This document shows positions 47,627-60,582 of a stretch of 64,000 nt of DNA, in pieces. The translations under genes and the position numbers were made by a program. The stretch's first letter is position 1. The number at the start of each line of letters is the position of its first letter. Under the pieces are notes generated by a model that did no database searches, had not been told where the DNA came from, and saw only the letters and a list, made by a program, of their open reading frames with translations. The stretch comes from Limnobaculum eriocheiris (lineage in GTDB: Bacteria; Pseudomonadota; Gammaproteobacteria; Enterobacterales; Enterobacteriaceae), in NCBI RefSeq assembly GCF_021010575.1, contig NZ_JAJNAG010000018.1, forward strand, positions 1-64,000, read 5' to 3'.

Positions 47627-48538
47627 ATGTTGTGGTTTAAGAATTTAATGATTTATCGCCTCAGCCGCGAAACCCATCTGACTGCCGATGAGATAGAAAA
47701 GCAGCTGAAGCCATTAACATTTACCCCTTGTGGCAGCCAGGATATGGCAAAAACAGGTTGGGTTTCTCCACTGGGGTCACACAGTGATGCCTTAACTCAT
47801 GCTTCAGGCAATCAAATCCTGATCGTGGCCCGTAAGGAAGAGAAAATTCTACCCTCTCCGGTGATTAAACAGGCTTTACAGACCAAAATTGAACAGCTGG
47901 AAGCCGAACAACATAGAAAACTGAAAAAAACTGAGAAAGATGCGCTAAAAGATGAAGTTCTGCACAGTCTGCTACCCCGTGCATTTAGCCGCTTTAATCA
48001 AACCAGCCTGTGGATTGACACGGTTAATGGCCTGATTATTGTTGATGCCGCCAGCGCCAAACGTGCTGAAGATACGCTGGCCCTGTTGCGTAAAAGTCTG
48101 GGTTCATTACCGGTAGTACCCTTAACCCTGGAGAGTCCTATTGAACTGACGCTTACCGAATGGGTTCGCTCCGGTAATGCTCCGACAGGTTTTGTATTGC
48201 AAGATGAAGCCGAATTAAAAGCTATTCTTGAAGGTGGCGGCGTCATTCGTTGCAAGGCGCAGGAGCTGGTCAGTGATGAAATTGCCGTACATATTGAAGC
48301 AGGTAAGCTGGTTACCAAACTGGCGCTGGAATGGCGTGAACGCATTCAATTTGTCATTGCTGACGATGGCAGTCTGAAACGCATTAAATTTACTGAAACT
48401 ATTCGCGATCAAAATCAGGATATCGATAAAGAAGATTATTCTGCTCGCTTCGATGCTGATTTCACTCTAATGACCGGTGAAGTTGCTCAACTAATTCAGG
48501 AGTTGATTGCAGCATTGGGCGGAGAACATAGCGAATAA
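47627..48538 (+). CDS. rdgC: Recombination-associated protein RdgC
   Basis: Ring-shaped dimeric DNA-binding protein that limits RecA activity. 303 residues, the E. coli length, with the N-terminus [15 protein letters not shown] and block [27 protein letters not shown]. The start at 47627 is preferred over 47615 because it gives this N-terminus. It stands 116 bp after sbcC and may be separately transcribed. A weak hairpin, CTAATAGAG/CTCTATTAG, lies at 48563-48592. Confidence 0.95.
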   Translation: MLWFKNLMIYRLSRETHLTADEIEKQLKPLTFTPCGSQDMAKTGWVSPLGSHSDALTHASGNQILIVARKEEKILPSPVIKQALQTKIEQLEAEQHRKLKKTEKDALKDEVLHSLLPRAFSRFNQTSLWIDTVNGLIIVDAASAKRAEDTLALLRKSLGSLPVVPLTLESPIELTLTEWVRSGNAPTGFVLQDEAELKAILEGGGVIRCKAQELVSDEIAVHIEAGKLVTKLALEWRERIQFVIADDGSLKRIKFTETIRDQNQDIDKEDYSARFDADFTLMTGEVAQLIQELIAALGGEHSE

Positions 48539-48738
48539 TATTTTAAAAAACAAAAGATAATGCTAATAGAGACAAATGAGCACCTCTATTAGTATGATAA
48601 ATAACAATTAGCTGTTTTGGAATAATAGCCGTACTTTACGTAATACTATTATTTCTCTGTAATATGGTGAGTTAATGTGTAAAATGCGCAAAATCACAGA
48701 TAAAGCACCATCAAAAAACAGGTGATCGGAGGGACTGT

Positions 48739-49539
48739 TTGCATAACTATATTATTAATGACCGAGTGATGTTTAACACTTTTACCGGTGGGTTAAGTCG
48801 TCTGGACGACCCACGGAAATTAAATACGCTCAGTAGTAATGCTAAACGACTATTTCTGCACCTGATTGACAGTGGTTATCAGATTGTTCCCTTTGAACAA
48901 CTCACTAACGAAATTGAAGAAAAGGAAGATGTCTCAAATACGGCTAAAGCGGTTATCTCTGAACTAAGCAATATTACTAAGACTTTCCATCAATTAGGTG
49001 AATTTGAACCTATTCTTACCATCTATTCTTATGGCGTACAGCTCTCCACTGATGTGGAATTAAAAGTTATCACCAGTTACCGAACTTTTAGTGATGACAG
49101 CAAAGAAAAACCTTATATCGCCAAAAAATCATTGATCAATTCCGCCACGGCCAATGGTAATAATAGTTCCTCTTCCACGCTGCGACCTAAAAGTCGTTTT
49201 GTCTGGTACTACACCCGAATTATGCTGGTTGCAGCCCTGTTTATTTTTATTTTTTATTTTGCTTTAAATATGTTCACCAGTAAGCCGGGCTATTTTGCCG
49301 ATTACCACCATCAGGAAAAATACCAGCAGTGTGACATTTTCATTCACAACCAAATACCAACTGACCTGGCTAATTTGAAAATGCGGTTAGATGAGCTCTC
49401 TATCGCCTGCGATAAACCTAAAAATGTCTATTTTAGTATTCCTGCCGATGATCGTCGGGAGTCAATACAGGTCTGCGACAGCGATCCGGATAGATATGAT
49501 GCCTCTTGCTTTAATTTCTATGTGGTAAAAGTGAAATGA
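48739..49539 (+). CDS. ToxR/CadC/MarT-like membrane transcription regulator
   Basis: A 266-residue one-component regulator. Residues 1-105 look like an OmpR-type winged helix (YIINDRVMFNTFTGGLSRLDD strands, then LSSNAKRLFLHLIDSGYQIVPFEQL helices), followed by a Ser/Asn-rich linker, one membrane segment (about 155-176: MLVAALFIFIFYFALNMF) and a short periplasmic domain with four cysteines. The start is TTG at 48739 with GGAGGG five bases upstream; the next ATG (48769) would cut the first strand. It overlaps a FidL-like gene by four bases, the arrangement of Salmonella marT-fidL. Signal and target genes are unknown. Confidence 0.8.
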   Translation: MHNYIINDRVMFNTFTGGLSRLDDPRKLNTLSSNAKRLFLHLIDSGYQIVPFEQLTNEIEEKEDVSNTAKAVISELSNITKTFHQLGEFEPILTIYSYGVQLSTDVELKVITSYRTFSDDSKEKPYIAKKSLINSATANGNNSSSSTLRPKSRFVWYYTRIMLVAALFIFIFYFALNMFTSKPGYFADYHHQEKYQQCDIFIHNQIPTDLANLKMRLDELSIACDKPKNVYFSIPADDRRESIQVCDSDPDRYDASCFNFYVVKVK

Positions 49540-50021
49540 ACAATATTAAGCTTTCTGTGATTACTACATTGATAGTGACAGCTTTACTGGCAGTCGGTTT
49601 ATACCTGTTTTATACCAGCAGCAGCAATAAATTTTCCTGTTCGGCAAACACCACCTATCTGTTTGAAAAAACCGATAGGGAAAAAGAAGCGGTATTAACC
49701 TCTGAAATGAGATTCCATTTTGAGGATGATGGCAAAGGTTATAACCTTATTATGGGAAATTTACTGATAGATGGAAACAATTATACTATCAACCGCAAAG
49801 TACAATTTAATTACACACACAACAAAACGAATAATTATGTTCTTAGCACCACTCAAGTCTCTTTAGAAAATAACGATAACTTACCTAAAGCTTTAGGAGA
49901 ACGTTATCTCTACCGTTTTAGTACTGAGCAAAATGAATCAACACATTTGGTTATTATTCTGATGAACAGTGGAAAACGCCTGTTCTCCAGTGGAACCTTA
50001 CCCTACTTCTTATGTGAATAA
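49536..50021 (+). CDS. FidL-like inner-membrane protein
   Basis: A 161-residue protein with one N-terminal membrane anchor (residues 5-26) and a periplasmic domain rich in beta-type sequence, with Cys near residue 35 and at the end (YFLCE). It overlaps the ToxR-like regulator gene by four bases (ATGA), so the two are made together. Small membrane partners of ToxR-type regulators (ToxS, FidL) stabilise or sense for the regulator; this is the likely role. FidL family membership is suggested by layout rather than by a diagnostic motif I can cite. Confidence 0.65.
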   Translation: MNNIKLSVITTLIVTALLAVGLYLFYTSSSNKFSCSANTTYLFEKTDREKEAVLTSEMRFHFEDDGKGYNLIMGNLLIDGNNYTINRKVQFNYTHNKTNNYVLSTTQVSLENNDNLPKALGERYLYRFSTEQNESTHLVIILMNSGKRLFSSGTLPYFLCE

Positions 50022-50125
50022 TGCCCTCAATAACCAAATAGCTGGATTCTGTCTTTATTTTCATTACATAAAACAGACATCCGGCTTACGCTTCATTACC
50101 GAACTTCCATATTTCCTTCATCATT

Positions 50126-50148
50126 TTTTTCTCTGAAGCGGTTATACT
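50126..50148 (+). promoter_or_regulatory. Candidate mdtA promoter with BaeR-box-like half
   Basis: TTTTTCTC (50126-50133) matches the first half of the E. coli BaeR box (TTTTTCTCCAT-N-ATTGGC), the second half poorly. A -10-like TATACT follows at 50143-50148, so the box would cover the -35 position. mdtABCD is a BaeR target in E. coli and baeSR are in this operon. Confidence 0.4.
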
Positions 50149-50222
50149 GATAAAATCACAGTATTCTTAACTATTTCAGAGTAATAGCTCCACCATTGAG
50201 CTGTTTAAGTGAGCCTCTAACT

Positions 50223-51446
50223 ATGACACTGCAATTTAAGCGTTTATTACGCCCACTGCCGCTCATCGCCATTGCTATTATCGCTATCGGAACCTGGCTG
50301 TTTTGGCATAACAACAATACGGCTCAGGCCCCCGGCGTGACGAAGTCATCCCAGTCTGCCAGCGGTGGGCGACGTAATATGCCACTACCTCCGGTGCAGA
50401 TTGCCACTGCGGATATACAAAATATCCCTCGCTATTTAAGTGGATTAGGTACGGTAACTGCCGCTAATACGGTAACCATACGCAACCGGGTAGATGGTCA
50501 AATCATGGTCATCCACTTTACCGAAGGTCAGGAAGTCAAGGCGGGAGATCTGTTGGTTGAAATCGATCCACGCCCCTATCAAGTACAGCTAACCCAGGCT
50601 GAAGGTCAACTGCTGAACATGCAGGCTACCTTAAGTAATGCCAGGCGCGATTTAGCCCGTTATCAAAAGCTGATTAAAACCAACATGGTTTCACAACAAC
50701 AGTTAGATACGCAGCAGGCGCTGGTTAAACAAAGTGAAGGCAGCTTGAAAGCCGCTCAGGGTGTCGTTGACAGTGCTAATCTGCAACTGACCTACAGCAA
50801 AGTGGCTGCGCCAATATCCGGCCGGGTTGGCCTGAAGCTGGTTGATGTGGGTAACTATGTCTCCAGCGGTGACAACACAGGATTGGTGGTCATTACCCAA
50901 ACTCACCCTATCGATGTACTGTTTGCTTTACCGGAAACCGACCTGAGTGCTATTTTGCCCGCTTATCATCAGGGCAAAAGCCTGTCGGTTGAAGCCTGGG
51001 ATCGGGGAAATAGGCAGCTGATAACTACAGGTACACTGCTCAGCCTGGATAACCAGATTGATACCACCACGGGTACCATCAAGCTAAAAGCTCGCTTTAC
51101 CAATCAGGATAATCTGCTATTTCCAAACCAGTTTGTTAACGCCAGAATCAAAGTTGATACACTAAATAATGCCATTGTGGTTCCTGCCGCCGCCATTCAA
51201 ACCGGTAATAATGAAAACTTTGTCTGGATGATTAATAACGAAAACAAAGTGAGTAAACAATCTGTCAAGGTTGGATTACGTAACGGTGAAAGCGTGGTGG
51301 TTACTCAGGGCATAGCGGCTGGTCAAAAAGTGGTTACCGATGGTGTTGATCGCCTGAAGCAAGATACGCAGGTTGAAGTAGTCACACCACAATCCCTGTC
51401 AGCAACCAAAGCTACAAACTCTCGTCAGCCGCAGGATGCAAAATGA
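50223..51446 (+). CDS. mdtA: Multidrug efflux membrane-fusion protein MdtA
   Basis: Periplasmic adaptor linking the MdtBC pump to TolC. 407 residues: N-terminal membrane anchor (about 12-29), lipoyl half-motifs ([17 protein letters not shown] and the [20 protein letters not shown] half), an alpha-hairpin between them, beta-barrel and membrane-proximal domains. The start at 50223 gives the family N-terminus; a TTG at 50196 is less likely. The ribosome site is weak. It overlaps mdtB as ATGA. Confidence 0.94.
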   Translation: MTLQFKRLLRPLPLIAIAIIAIGTWLFWHNNNTAQAPGVTKSSQSASGGRRNMPLPPVQIATADIQNIPRYLSGLGTVTAANTVTIRNRVDGQIMVIHFTEGQEVKAGDLLVEIDPRPYQVQLTQAEGQLLNMQATLSNARRDLARYQKLIKTNMVSQQQLDTQQALVKQSEGSLKAAQGVVDSANLQLTYSKVAAPISGRVGLKLVDVGNYVSSGDNTGLVVITQTHPIDVLFALPETDLSAILPAYHQGKSLSVEAWDRGNRQLITTGTLLSLDNQIDTTTGTIKLKARFTNQDNLLFPNQFVNARIKVDTLNNAIVVPAAAIQTGNNENFVWMINNENKVSKQSVKVGLRNGESVVVTQGIAAGQKVVTDGVDRLKQDTQVEVVTPQSLSATKATNSRQPQDAK

Positions 51447-54400
51447 GTGAGCATCCTGAACTCGCTAACCAGATAATTTCAGGCGGTGGTCCATCCCGCC
51501 AGTTTATCCTGCGTCCGGTTGCGACAACGTTACTAATGATTGCCCTGCTGTTAGCGGGAATACTGGGCTATAAATCTCTGCCGGTTTCCGCACTGCCAGA
51601 AGTGGACTACCCAACTATTCAGGTAGTTACCCTCTACCCCGGTGCCAGCCCGGATGTCACCACCTCAGCAATTACCGCACCGCTGGAGCAGCAACTGGGG
51701 CAAATGTCGGGCCTGAAGCAAATGTCTTCCCAAAGTTCCGGTGGCGCTTCCGTTATTACCTTACAGTTCCAGCTCGATCTGGATTTAGATGTAGCCGAAC
51801 AAGAAGTTCAGGCGGCCATTAACGCCGCCACTAACCTGCTGCCTAACGATTTACCCTATCCGCCGATTTACAGTAAGGTTAATCCGGCTGATGCCCCTAT
51901 TTTGACGCTGGCAGTCACCTCTGATGGCCTGCCGATGAGCCAGGTGCGGGACATGATAGAAACCCGCGTGGCCCAGAAAATTTCTCAGGTTTCCGGCGTT
52001 GGTTTGGTTAGCTTATCCGGAGGTGAGCGCCCTGCTGTACGCATTATTCTTAATCCGCAGGCGGTAGCCGCCTACGGTCTGGATAGTGAAACTGTGCGCA
52101 CAGCTATTACCGGCGCCAACGTCAACACCGCTAAAGGTAATCTTGACGGCCCGACGCGTTCTGCAACCCTGTCAGCAAACGACCAGATGAAATCACTGCA
52201 AGATTACCGCCAGTTAATTGTGTTCTATAAAGATGGTTCTCCGGTTCGTCTGCAAGATATCGCGAACATTGAAGAAGGAGCGGAAAATACCCAATTAGCC
52301 GCCTGGGCCAATCAGAAACAGGCAATTATTTTAAATATTCAACGTCAGCCCGGTGCCAATGTTATTACCACCGCCGATGAGATTCGCAACGTTCTTCCCC
52401 AATTAACCGAGAGCCTGCCCGCCTCGGTAAAAGTACAGATACTCACCGATCGCACCGTTACCATTCGTACCTCAATTAACGATGTACAATTTGAACTGCT
52501 GCTGGCGGTAATACTGGTAGTCATGGTGATCTATCTGTTCCTGCGGAATGTTCCTGCAACCATTATTCCCAGCGTAGCGGTGCCGTTGTCACTGACTGGC
52601 ACCTTTGCCGCTATGTATTTTCTCGGTTTCTCCATCAATAACCTGACGTTAATGGCGATGATTATCGCTGCCGGGTTTGTCGTCGATGACGCAATCGTGG
52701 TGATAGAGAATATCTCCCGCTATATCGAGCAGGGGGAAAAACCGCTAAACGCGGCACTAAAAGGGGCAGGAGAAATAGGTTTCACCATTATCTCGCTGAC
52801 CATCTCGCTGGTCGCGGTATTAATTCCGCTACTGTTTATGGGGGATGTGGTTGGTCGTTTATTCCACGAATTTGCCCTGACGCTGACAATTGCTATTCTG
52901 ATTTCTGGCGTGGTTTCTCTGACCCTCACACCAATGATGTGTGCCCGCTTGCTGAATCATGAATCCCTGCGTAAACAGAACCGCTTCTCTCTGACTTGCG
53001 AACGTTTTTTTGAACGGGTTATTGCCGGTTATGGTCACTACCTGACTGTGGTATTAAAACATCAGTGGACCACACTGGCTGTAGCGGCAGGAACATTAGG
53101 GCTGACGATTTTACTCTATCTGTTTATTCCAAAGGGTTTCTTTCCATTACAGGACAATGGACTGATTCAGGGAACGCTGGTGGCTCCGCAATCCATCTCA
53201 TTTTCAGCGATGTCTGAGCGCCAACAGGCGGTCACCAAAATCCTGTTACAGGACCCGGCGGTAGAAAGCGTCTCTTCGTTTATTGGCGTTGATGGCAGTA
53301 ATGCCACATTGAATAACGGGCGGCTGCAAATTAACCTGAAACCATTAAGCCAACGTGACGACCGCGCCCCTAAAATTATTGAGCGTCTGCAACATAGCCT
53401 ACAAGCCGTTCCGGGAATTACCCTCTACCTGCAACCGGTACAAGACTTAACCATTGAAGATCGGGTCAGTCTCACTCAGTATCAGTTCACACTGCAAACC
53501 ATGTCGCTGGATCAACTCACACTGTGGGTACCTAAATTACTGGATCGCCTGAAACAATTGCCTGAACTAACCGATGTAAGCAGCGACTGGCAGGATCAGG
53601 GATTAGTGGCTTATGTTAATGTTAATCGCGATGAAGCCAGCCGTTTAGGGATTAATATGAGCAGCATTGATAATGCGCTGTATAACGCCTTTGGTCAGCG
53701 GCTGATCTCCACTATCTACACTCAGGCTAACCAGTATCGGGTGGTGCTGGAACAGCAGGTTGATAAACAACAAGTGTTAAACGCTTTTGATAATATCTAC
53801 CTGAAAAATGGCAGCGGCCAGTCAATTCGCTTAACCAATATTGCGACTATTGAGCAACGATTTGGGCCACTGTCGGTTAACCGTATTGCTCAGTTTCCTT
53901 CGTCCACCGTTTCATTTAACTTACCGGCTGGTATATCGCTGGGAGAAGCCACTAAAGCCATCACTCAGGCGGAGCAGGAGTTGAATTTCCCGAGTGATAT
54001 TACCACTCAATTCCAGGGTGCAACCCTGGCCTTTCAAGCCTCGTTGAGCAGTACATTATGGTTAATTCTGGCGGCAATTATCACCATGTATATTGTACTG
54101 GGTGTACTGTATGAGAGCTTTATTCATCCGGTGACTATCCTCTCCACTTTACCCAGTGCCGGTGTAGGTGCCCTACTGGCACTCATGCTTTCCGGTCAGG
54201 AGCTGGATATTATTGCCATTATCGGCATTATCTTGCTTATTGGCATTGTGAAGAAAAATGCCATCATGATGATCGACTTTGCGCTGGCAGCAGAGCGTGA
54301 ACAAGGAAAAACGCCTTATGATGCGATTTATCAGGCCTGCCTGCTGCGTTTTCGCCCTATTCTGATGACCACCATGGCGGCTCTGCTGGGCGCGTTGCCA

Positions 54401-54589
54401 TTAATGCTCAGTACCGGTATTGGTGCAGAACTGCGCCATCCGCTGGGTATCTGTATGGTGGGCGGTTTGCTGGTCAGTCAGGTACTCACCCTGTTTACCA
54501 CCCCGGTTATCTATTTGATGTTTGGCCGTTTAAGCAGCCATAAGCTAATTGCCGCACAGCCCGTTGAAACTACCCGGAACGGGGTGTGA
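51443..54589 (+). CDS. mdtB: Multidrug efflux RND transporter subunit MdtB
   Basis: Proton-driven RND pump; with MdtC it forms a B2C heterotrimer that exports bile salts, novobiocin and others in E. coli. 1048 residues, 12 membrane segments with two large periplasmic loops. The N-terminus [18 protein letters not shown] and [13 protein letters not shown] are typical of MdtB. The proton-relay acids in TM4 are in [14 protein letters not shown], and the TM10-11 region has [13 protein letters not shown]. Confidence 0.96.
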   Translation: MSEHPELANQIISGGGPSRQFILRPVATTLLMIALLLAGILGYKSLPVSALPEVDYPTIQVVTLYPGASPDVTTSAITAPLEQQLGQMSGLKQMSSQSSGGASVITLQFQLDLDLDVAEQEVQAAINAATNLLPNDLPYPPIYSKVNPADAPILTLAVTSDGLPMSQVRDMIETRVAQKISQVSGVGLVSLSGGERPAVRIILNPQAVAAYGLDSETVRTAITGANVNTAKGNLDGPTRSATLSANDQMKSLQDYRQLIVFYKDGSPVRLQDIANIEEGAENTQLAAWANQKQAIILNIQRQPGANVITTADEIRNVLPQLTESLPASVKVQILTDRTVTIRTSINDVQFELLLAVILVVMVIYLFLRNVPATIIPSVAVPLSLTGTFAAMYFLGFSINNLTLMAMIIAAGFVVDDAIVVIENISRYIEQGEKPLNAALKGAGEIGFTIISLTISLVAVLIPLLFMGDVVGRLFHEFALTLTIAILISGVVSLTLTPMMCARLLNHESLRKQNRFSLTCERFFERVIAGYGHYLTVVLKHQWTTLAVAAGTLGLTILLYLFIPKGFFPLQDNGLIQGTLVAPQSISFSAMSERQQAVTKILLQDPAVESVSSFIGVDGSNATLNNGRLQINLKPLSQRDDRAPKIIERLQHSLQAVPGITLYLQPVQDLTIEDRVSLTQYQFTLQTMSLDQLTLWVPKLLDRLKQLPELTDVSSDWQDQGLVAYVNVNRDEASRLGINMSSIDNALYNAFGQRLISTIYTQANQYRVVLEQQVDKQQVLNAFDNIYLKNGSGQSIRLTNIATIEQRFGPLSVNRIAQFPSSTVSFNLPAGISLGEATKAITQAEQELNFPSDITTQFQGATLAFQASLSSTLWLILAAIITMYIVLGVLYESFIHPVTILSTLPSAGVGALLALMLSGQELDIIAIIGIILLIGIVKKNAIMMIDFALAAEREQGKTPYDAIYQACLLRFRPILMTTMAALLGALPLMLSTGIGAELRHPLGICMVGGLLVSQVLTLFTTPVIYLMFGRLSSHKLIAAQPVETTRNGV

Positions 54590-54590
54590 T

Positions 54591-57500
54591 ATGAAGTTCT
54601 ATGCCCTGTTTATTAACCGTCCGGTAGCCACCATTTTGCTGACGTTGGGCATTATCCTCAGCGGTATTCTGGGTTTCAGGTTATTACCGGTATCGCCTTT
54701 ACCTAAAATTGATTTTCCGGTTATTTCCGTCAGTGCATCACTACCGGGGGCCTCGCCAGAGACGATGGCCTCATCCATTGCCACCCCGCTGGAACGTTCA
54801 CTAGGTGCTATTGCCGGTGTTAATGAGATGACCTCCACCAGTTCACTGGGCAGTACGCGTATTATTCTGCAATTTGATATGAACCGGGACATTAATGGCG
54901 CCGCCCGTGACGTACAGGCCGCCATTAACGCTGCGCACAATTTGTTGCCCAGCGGTATGCCTTCGAGACCGACCTATCGGAAAGCTAACCCTTCCGACGC
55001 CCCGATCATGATTCTGACGCTAACCTCTGACGTTTACAGTCAGGGGGAACTCTACGACTATGCATCTACCCAACTGGCACAGAAGATCTCTCAACTGGAG
55101 GGGGTAGGTGATGTTTCCGTTGGCGGTAGTTCCCTGCCCGCCGTCCGCGTACAGCTAAATCCTCAGGCACTATTTAATCAGGGCGTTTCATTAGACGATG
55201 TCAGAACCGCCATTAGTCAGGCCAACGTTCGTAAACCCCAGGGTTTTCTTAAAGCCGATGAACAAAACTGGCAAGTTCAAACCAATGACGAGATTAAAAC
55301 CGCAGACCAATATAAGCCGATTATTATTCACTACAATAATCAGTCTGCGGTCAGGCTGGAGGATGTGGCCACCATCACCGACTCGGTACAGGACATTCGT
55401 AACGCCGGTATGGCAAACGGGGTTCCGGCTATTTTAATCATGATTCGACGCTCCGCTGATGCCAATATTATCGATACGGTAGACCGCATTCGCGCCGAGA
55501 TGCCTGAACTGCAATCCTATATTCCAGCCTCGATTAATCTGGCCATTGCTCAGGATCGTTCCCCCACTATTCGCGCTTCACTGCTTGAAGTTGAACGCGC
55601 GTTAACCATTGCCGTTGCGCTGGTGATTCTGGTGGTATTTCTGTTTCTGCGTTCGGGCCGGGCTACGATTATTCCGGCCGTTGCCGTACCGGTTTCACTG
55701 ATTGGTACCTGCGCCGCTATGTATATGCTCGGCTTTAGCCTGAATAATCTGTCGCTGATGGCCTTAACCATTGCTACCGGATTTGTGGTCGATGATGCCA
55801 TTGTGGTGTTGGAAAATATTGCCCGCCATATTGAAGCAGGGATGAAACCTTTCGATGCTGCTCTGAAAGGGGTAAGCGAGGTGGGTTTTACGGTACTGTC
55901 TATGAGCTTTTCTCTGGTGGCGGTTTTTATTCCGCTGCTGTTTATGAGTGGACTGCCCGGTCGTCTGTTCAGCGAGTTTGCTATTTCACTGTCGGTGGCC
56001 ATTGGGATTTCACTGGTTGTTTCACTTACCCTAACACCAATGATGTGCGCCCGCTTGTTACGCGCCGGAAAACAGGAGCACCCAAGTTCATCACAAGGAT
56101 TTGGTCGCATTATTCTGGCACTGCAACAAGGCTATGCCCGCAGCCTTAGCTGGACGCTGGACCATTCCCGATTAATATTCGTGGTTTTTCTGAGTACCAT
56201 TGCCCTTAACGTTTGGCTGTATATGAATGTTCCCAAGACCTTTTTTCCTGAGCAGGACACCGGCCGATTGATGGGGTTTGTACAGGCAGACCAGAGTATC
56301 TCTTTTCAATCGATGAAAAAGAAAATGGAAGTGCTGATGAAAATCGTCAGTAGCGATAAAGATGTGGATAACGTCACCGGTTTTACCGGTGGTTCGCGTA
56401 CCAATAGTGGTTCAATGTTTATTTCATTAAAACCACTTACTGAACGTAAAGACAGCGCCCAACAGGTGATAAGCCGTCTGAGGGGTAAATTGTCTCAGGA
56501 GCCGGGTGCCAGTCTGTATCTGATGGCGGTACAGGATGTCAGAGCCGGAGGGCGTCAGTCTAACGCCGGTTATCAATATGCTTTACTGTCTGACGACCTC
56601 AGTACCCTTCGTCAGTGGGAGCCAAAAATTCGAACCGCCTTTGCCACCCTGCCTGAACTGGCAGACGTTAACTCCGATCAGCAGGACAAAGGGGCCGAAA
56701 TAGCCATCACCTATAACCGTGAAACGATGTCACGATTAGGGATTAATGTCTCTGCTGCCAATGCCCTGCTGAATAATGCCTTTGGACAGCGGCAAATTTC
56801 TACCATCTATCAACCGCTAAATCAGTACAAAGTGGTAATGGAAGTCGCGCCCGAGTTTGCTCAAGACCAGAGCGCACTGGATAAGATGTTTGTCATCAAT
56901 CAGGATGGTAAGCCTATTCCCCTTTCCTACTTTGCCCAGTGGGTGCCTGCCAATGCGCCGTTATCCGTCAACCATCAGGGGCTTTCCGCCGCCTCTACCG
57001 TTTCCTTTAATCTGGCGGATGGTTATTCGTTATCTGAAGCAACTTCTGCCATCGAACGAACCATGACGGCATTAGGGGTTCCCAATACGGTCAGAGGCTC
57101 TTTTGCCGGTACCGCTCAGGTATTTCAGGAGATGTTGCAATCACAGATTTTCCTGATTATTGCAGCGATTATTACTGTCTATATTGTGCTGGGTGTACTG
57201 TATGAAAGCTATATTCATCCACTAACGATTTTATCCACCCTGCCATCCGCAGGGGTTGGGGCTATACTGGCTTTAGAGCTGTTTGATACGCCATTCAGCC
57301 TGATAGCCCTTATCGGCGTAATGCTGTTAATTGGTTTGGTGAAAAAAAATGCCATTATGATGGTGGATTTTGCCCTCACCGCAGAAAGACAGGGCAATCT
57401 GGCACCTCGTGAAGCGATATTTCAGGCCTGCCTGTTACGTTTCAGACCCATTATGATGACCACACTGGCGGCTATTTTTGGTGCAGTTCCGCTGGTTCTG

Positions 57501-57692
57501 GGTAGCGGCGATGGCGCTGAGTTACGCCAGCCTCTGGGTATCACTATTGTTGGCGGGCTGGTAATGAGCCAGTTATTAACGCTATATACAACACCGGTGA
57601 TCTATCTCTACTTCGACCGCTTAAGACTTTGGTATAAAAACCGTCGGCCATCATCGGCATCAACACTGGCAAGTGAAACAACCGGTCACTGA
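54591..57692 (+). CDS. mdtC: Multidrug efflux RND transporter subunit MdtC
   Basis: Second pump subunit of MdtBC. 1033 residues; N-terminus [20 protein letters not shown] as in E. coli MdtC, TM4 [14 protein letters not shown] and [13 protein letters not shown] conserved. The start at 54591 begins one base after the mdtB stop; an upstream in-frame start inside mdtB is rejected. In E. coli MdtC is the drug-binding subunit of the heterotrimer. Confidence 0.96.
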   Translation: MKFYALFINRPVATILLTLGIILSGILGFRLLPVSPLPKIDFPVISVSASLPGASPETMASSIATPLERSLGAIAGVNEMTSTSSLGSTRIILQFDMNRDINGAARDVQAAINAAHNLLPSGMPSRPTYRKANPSDAPIMILTLTSDVYSQGELYDYASTQLAQKISQLEGVGDVSVGGSSLPAVRVQLNPQALFNQGVSLDDVRTAISQANVRKPQGFLKADEQNWQVQTNDEIKTADQYKPIIIHYNNQSAVRLEDVATITDSVQDIRNAGMANGVPAILIMIRRSADANIIDTVDRIRAEMPELQSYIPASINLAIAQDRSPTIRASLLEVERALTIAVALVILVVFLFLRSGRATIIPAVAVPVSLIGTCAAMYMLGFSLNNLSLMALTIATGFVVDDAIVVLENIARHIEAGMKPFDAALKGVSEVGFTVLSMSFSLVAVFIPLLFMSGLPGRLFSEFAISLSVAIGISLVVSLTLTPMMCARLLRAGKQEHPSSSQGFGRIILALQQGYARSLSWTLDHSRLIFVVFLSTIALNVWLYMNVPKTFFPEQDTGRLMGFVQADQSISFQSMKKKMEVLMKIVSSDKDVDNVTGFTGGSRTNSGSMFISLKPLTERKDSAQQVISRLRGKLSQEPGASLYLMAVQDVRAGGRQSNAGYQYALLSDDLSTLRQWEPKIRTAFATLPELADVNSDQQDKGAEIAITYNRETMSRLGINVSAANALLNNAFGQRQISTIYQPLNQYKVVMEVAPEFAQDQSALDKMFVINQDGKPIPLSYFAQWVPANAPLSVNHQGLSAASTVSFNLADGYSLSEATSAIERTMTALGVPNTVRGSFAGTAQVFQEMLQSQIFLIIAAIITVYIVLGVLYESYIHPLTILSTLPSAGVGAILALELFDTPFSLIALIGVMLLIGLVKKNAIMMVDFALTAERQGNLAPREAIFQACLLRFRPIMMTTLAAIFGAVPLVLGSGDGAELRQPLGITIVGGLVMSQLLTLYTTPVIYLYFDRLRLWYKNRRPSSASTLASETTGH

Positions 57693-57736
57693 TAACCCAT
57701 TAATCATATGAGTCAGGTCAAAGGAGCCAACACAAA

Positions 57737-59161
57737 ATGAAAAGTAGTGCCGCTAGTGTACGTTGGCAACTGTGGATTGTGGCTCTGGGTTTCTTTATGC
57801 AGTCGCTGGACACCACTATTCTGAATACTGCCTTGCCCTCTATGGCCGTTAGCCTGAATGAAAGTCCACTACAGATGCAGTCCGTGATCGTTGCTTATAT
57901 TCTTACCGTTGCCGTAGGACTTCCCGCCAGCGGCTGGTTGGCGGATCGTATCGGTGTTAAACCAGTATTTCTGTCAGCCATCGTACTTTTCACTTTAGGC
58001 TCTCTGCTTTGTGCTCAGTCAGGAAGTTTACAGGAGCTAGTCCGCGCCCGGGTAATTCAGGGGATTGGCGGCGCTATGATGGTACCCGTTGGTCGATTGA
58101 CGGTAATGAAAATTGTTCCCCGCGAACAGTATATGGCGGCCATGACCTTTGTTACCTTACCCGGTCAGGTTGGTCCGTTAATGGGGCCTGCGCTGGGCGG
58201 TTTTTTAGTGGAGTACGCCAGTTGGCACTGGATTTTTCTGATTAATATTCCGGTTGGTATTATTGGCGTCCTGGCAACCCTGATGATTATGCCTAACTAC
58301 AAAATGCCGCCGCGTCCCTTTGATGTAATCGGTTTTATTTTGCTGGCAATTGGTATGGCCACCATTACCCTTTCGCTGGATGGTCACTCGGGTTTAGGGT
58401 TGGCACCGGCAACTATTCTACTGCTGTGCTCTAGCGGCGTTGCTGCCCTCGGGCTTTACTGGTTGCACGCCCGTCGGGCAAAAGCACCGCTGTTCAATTT
58501 AGCCATGTTTAAAATCCCAACCTTCTCTTTGGGGCTGACCGGTAGTCTATTTGCCCGTATCGGCAGCGGAATGTTGCCTTTTATGACGCCATTATTTTTA
58601 CAAGTCGGACTGGGATTTTCGCCATTTCACGCCGGTCTGATGATGATTCCGATGATCATTGGCAGCATGAGTATTAAACGCCTGGTGGTACAAATTGTTA
58701 ACCGCTATGGCTATCGCGTTGTTCTGAGCCTGGCGACTTTAGCCTTACCTGCCATTACGCTAATGATCCCCATCGCAGGTATGTTGGGATGGTATATAGC
58801 GATTCCATTCCTGTTATTTATGCTTGGTGTCACTAACGCCGTGCGCTTTTCTACCATGAATACCCTGACGCTGAAAGATCTGCCCGATGAATTTGCCAGC
58901 AGCGGTAACAGCCTGCTGTCGATGGTGATGCAACTGTCTATGAGCCTGGGCGTCAGCACCGCCGGGATTTTACTCGGTGTATTCTCAATGCATCATGTCG
59001 CAATAGGCAGCCCTGAAGTGCAACAGGCTTTCTTATATACCTATCTGTGTATTGGTTTAATTATGTTAATTCCGACGGCGATTTTTGCCAGAGTTCCCAA
59101 AGACAGTGCCCAAAACGTCTTGCTGGGTTCAGGTAACCGCCGGGAGAAGTCCGATAACTAG
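57737..59161 (+). CDS. mdtD: Major facilitator transporter MdtD
   Basis: A 474-residue MFS protein of the 14-helix DHA2 type. The start [20 protein letters not shown] leads into TM1 with [28 protein letters not shown] (loop 2-3 motif A) and [18 protein letters not shown] (motif B/C region) follow. It is the fourth gene of the mdtABCD operon. In E. coli MdtD is not needed for the MdtABC drug phenotype; iron-citrate export has been proposed. Confidence 0.94.
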   Translation: MKSSAASVRWQLWIVALGFFMQSLDTTILNTALPSMAVSLNESPLQMQSVIVAYILTVAVGLPASGWLADRIGVKPVFLSAIVLFTLGSLLCAQSGSLQELVRARVIQGIGGAMMVPVGRLTVMKIVPREQYMAAMTFVTLPGQVGPLMGPALGGFLVEYASWHWIFLINIPVGIIGVLATLMIMPNYKMPPRPFDVIGFILLAIGMATITLSLDGHSGLGLAPATILLLCSSGVAALGLYWLHARRAKAPLFNLAMFKIPTFSLGLTGSLFARIGSGMLPFMTPLFLQVGLGFSPFHAGLMMIPMIIGSMSIKRLVVQIVNRYGYRVVLSLATLALPAITLMIPIAGMLGWYIAIPFLLFMLGVTNAVRFSTMNTLTLKDLPDEFASSGNSLLSMVMQLSMSLGVSTAGILLGVFSMHHVAIGSPEVQQAFLYTYLCIGLIMLIPTAIFARVPKDSAQNVLLGSGNRREKSDN

Positions 59162-59176
59162 CGGAAACCTAATCAA

Positions 59177-60580
59177 ATGAAAATGGGGATCACCGGAAAA
59201 CTGTTCTTTGCCATTTTAGCCACCTGTATGCTGGTACTTATTACCATGCACTGGGGTGTTCGTCTGAGTTTTGAACGTGGTTTTACCGATTATATTCGCT
59301 CCAGTAATGAGCAGCGTTTAACCCTGCTGGGCAACGCTCTGGCAGAACGCTATCGCCATGAGGGGAACTGGCAATTTCTACAACGCAACGAAAAAGTCAT
59401 CTATCAGTTTTTACGTTCGGTAGAACAAAATAATGATGAAAGTAATGAACCGACACTCCCGCCTCAGGGATGGCGCGTTCCCTTCTGGATTTTCGATACT
59501 CAAAACCATATGCTGGCAGGATCTTCTCATCCGGTTCCCCGTCAGGCTACCCGCAAAGCAATTATGCTGGATGGAAAAACCATCGGCTGGATTGTGGGTA
59601 TGCCCAGCGAAAAGTTGACCCGCAGCGCCGACATAAACTTTGCTAAACAGCAAAATCGTACCAGTTGGATATTAATCGCCCTTTCAACCCTGTTAGCGGC
59701 GCTCGCCACACTGCTGGTTTCCCGCAGCCTGTTATCCCGAGTAAAACGTCTGGTTATCGGTACTCATCAACTGGCGGCCGGAGACTTTTCCGCCCGGGTT
59801 CCGGTTACCAGCAAAGATGAACTCAGTATGCTGGCCAATGACTTTAACCAACTGGCCAACACACTGGAAAAGAACGAGAGTATGCGACGGGCATTTATTG
59901 CCGATGTCTCTCATGAGTTGCGCACACCGTTGGCCGTATTGCAGGGAGAATTAGAGGCACTGGAAGATGGTGTACGCCAGTTAACCCCAACCTCATTACA
60001 TTCACTTCAGGCTGAGGTACAATCTCTGACTAAGTTAGTTAATGATTTGCATCAGCTTTCGCTATCCGATTTAGGCGCATTAACCTACAAAAAGAACAAT
60101 CTTAATTTGATAGCCTTACTGGAACAGGCTATCGCCGCTTATCACAGTCGCTTCAACCATAAAGGATTAGCCATTAAAACTGAATTACCGCAAAGTACAA
60201 TGGTGTTTGGCGATCCGGATCGGCTGTCGCAGCTGTTTCATAATTTGTTAGAAAACAGCCTGCGTTACACTGACGCCTTCAGCGAAGGTATTCAGGGGCG
60301 ACTATATATCTCCGCCACCGTCAGTAAACAATCAATACTGTTACACTGGCAGGATTCTGCTCCCGGCGTTACCGACGAACAGTTAAGCCAGATTTTTGAG
60401 CGTTTTTATCGTACCGAAGTGTCCCGCAATCGGGCCAGCGGTGGCTCCGGTCTGGGTCTTTCCATATGCTGGAATATTGTGGATGCCCATGGAGGAGAAA
60501 TTAGCGCCAGCCATTCTGCTTTAGGCGGACTGGAAATTAAGTTACTCTTACCGCTGGTAACAGAGATGGTATCGCCATAA
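59177..60580 (+). CDS. baeS: Envelope-stress sensor histidine kinase BaeS
   Basis: Inner-membrane kinase of the BaeSR envelope-stress system. 467 residues: TM1 (about 9-25), periplasmic sensor domain (30-160), TM2 (about 163-182), HAMP domain (183-235), His247 in [19 protein letters not shown], and ATPase domain with [17 protein letters not shown] and GGSGLGLSI. It follows mdtD by 15 bp, so pump and regulator are cotranscribed. Confidence 0.95.
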   Translation: MKMGITGKLFFAILATCMLVLITMHWGVRLSFERGFTDYIRSSNEQRLTLLGNALAERYRHEGNWQFLQRNEKVIYQFLRSVEQNNDESNEPTLPPQGWRVPFWIFDTQNHMLAGSSHPVPRQATRKAIMLDGKTIGWIVGMPSEKLTRSADINFAKQQNRTSWILIALSTLLAALATLLVSRSLLSRVKRLVIGTHQLAAGDFSARVPVTSKDELSMLANDFNQLANTLEKNESMRRAFIADVSHELRTPLAVLQGELEALEDGVRQLTPTSLHSLQAEVQSLTKLVNDLHQLSLSDLGALTYKKNNLNLIALLEQAIAAYHSRFNHKGLAIKTELPQSTMVFGDPDRLSQLFHNLLENSLRYTDAFSEGIQGRLYISATVSKQSILLHWQDSAPGVTDEQLSQIFERFYRTEVSRNRASGGSGLGLSICWNIVDAHGGEISASHSALGGLEIKLLLPLVTEMVSP

Positions 60581-60582
60581 CT

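Noticed and set aside
54549-54590. mdtC start at 54549 inside mdtB
   Set aside because: The 14 extra residues come from another frame of mdt[12 protein letters not shown] at 54591 is the conserved N-terminus.
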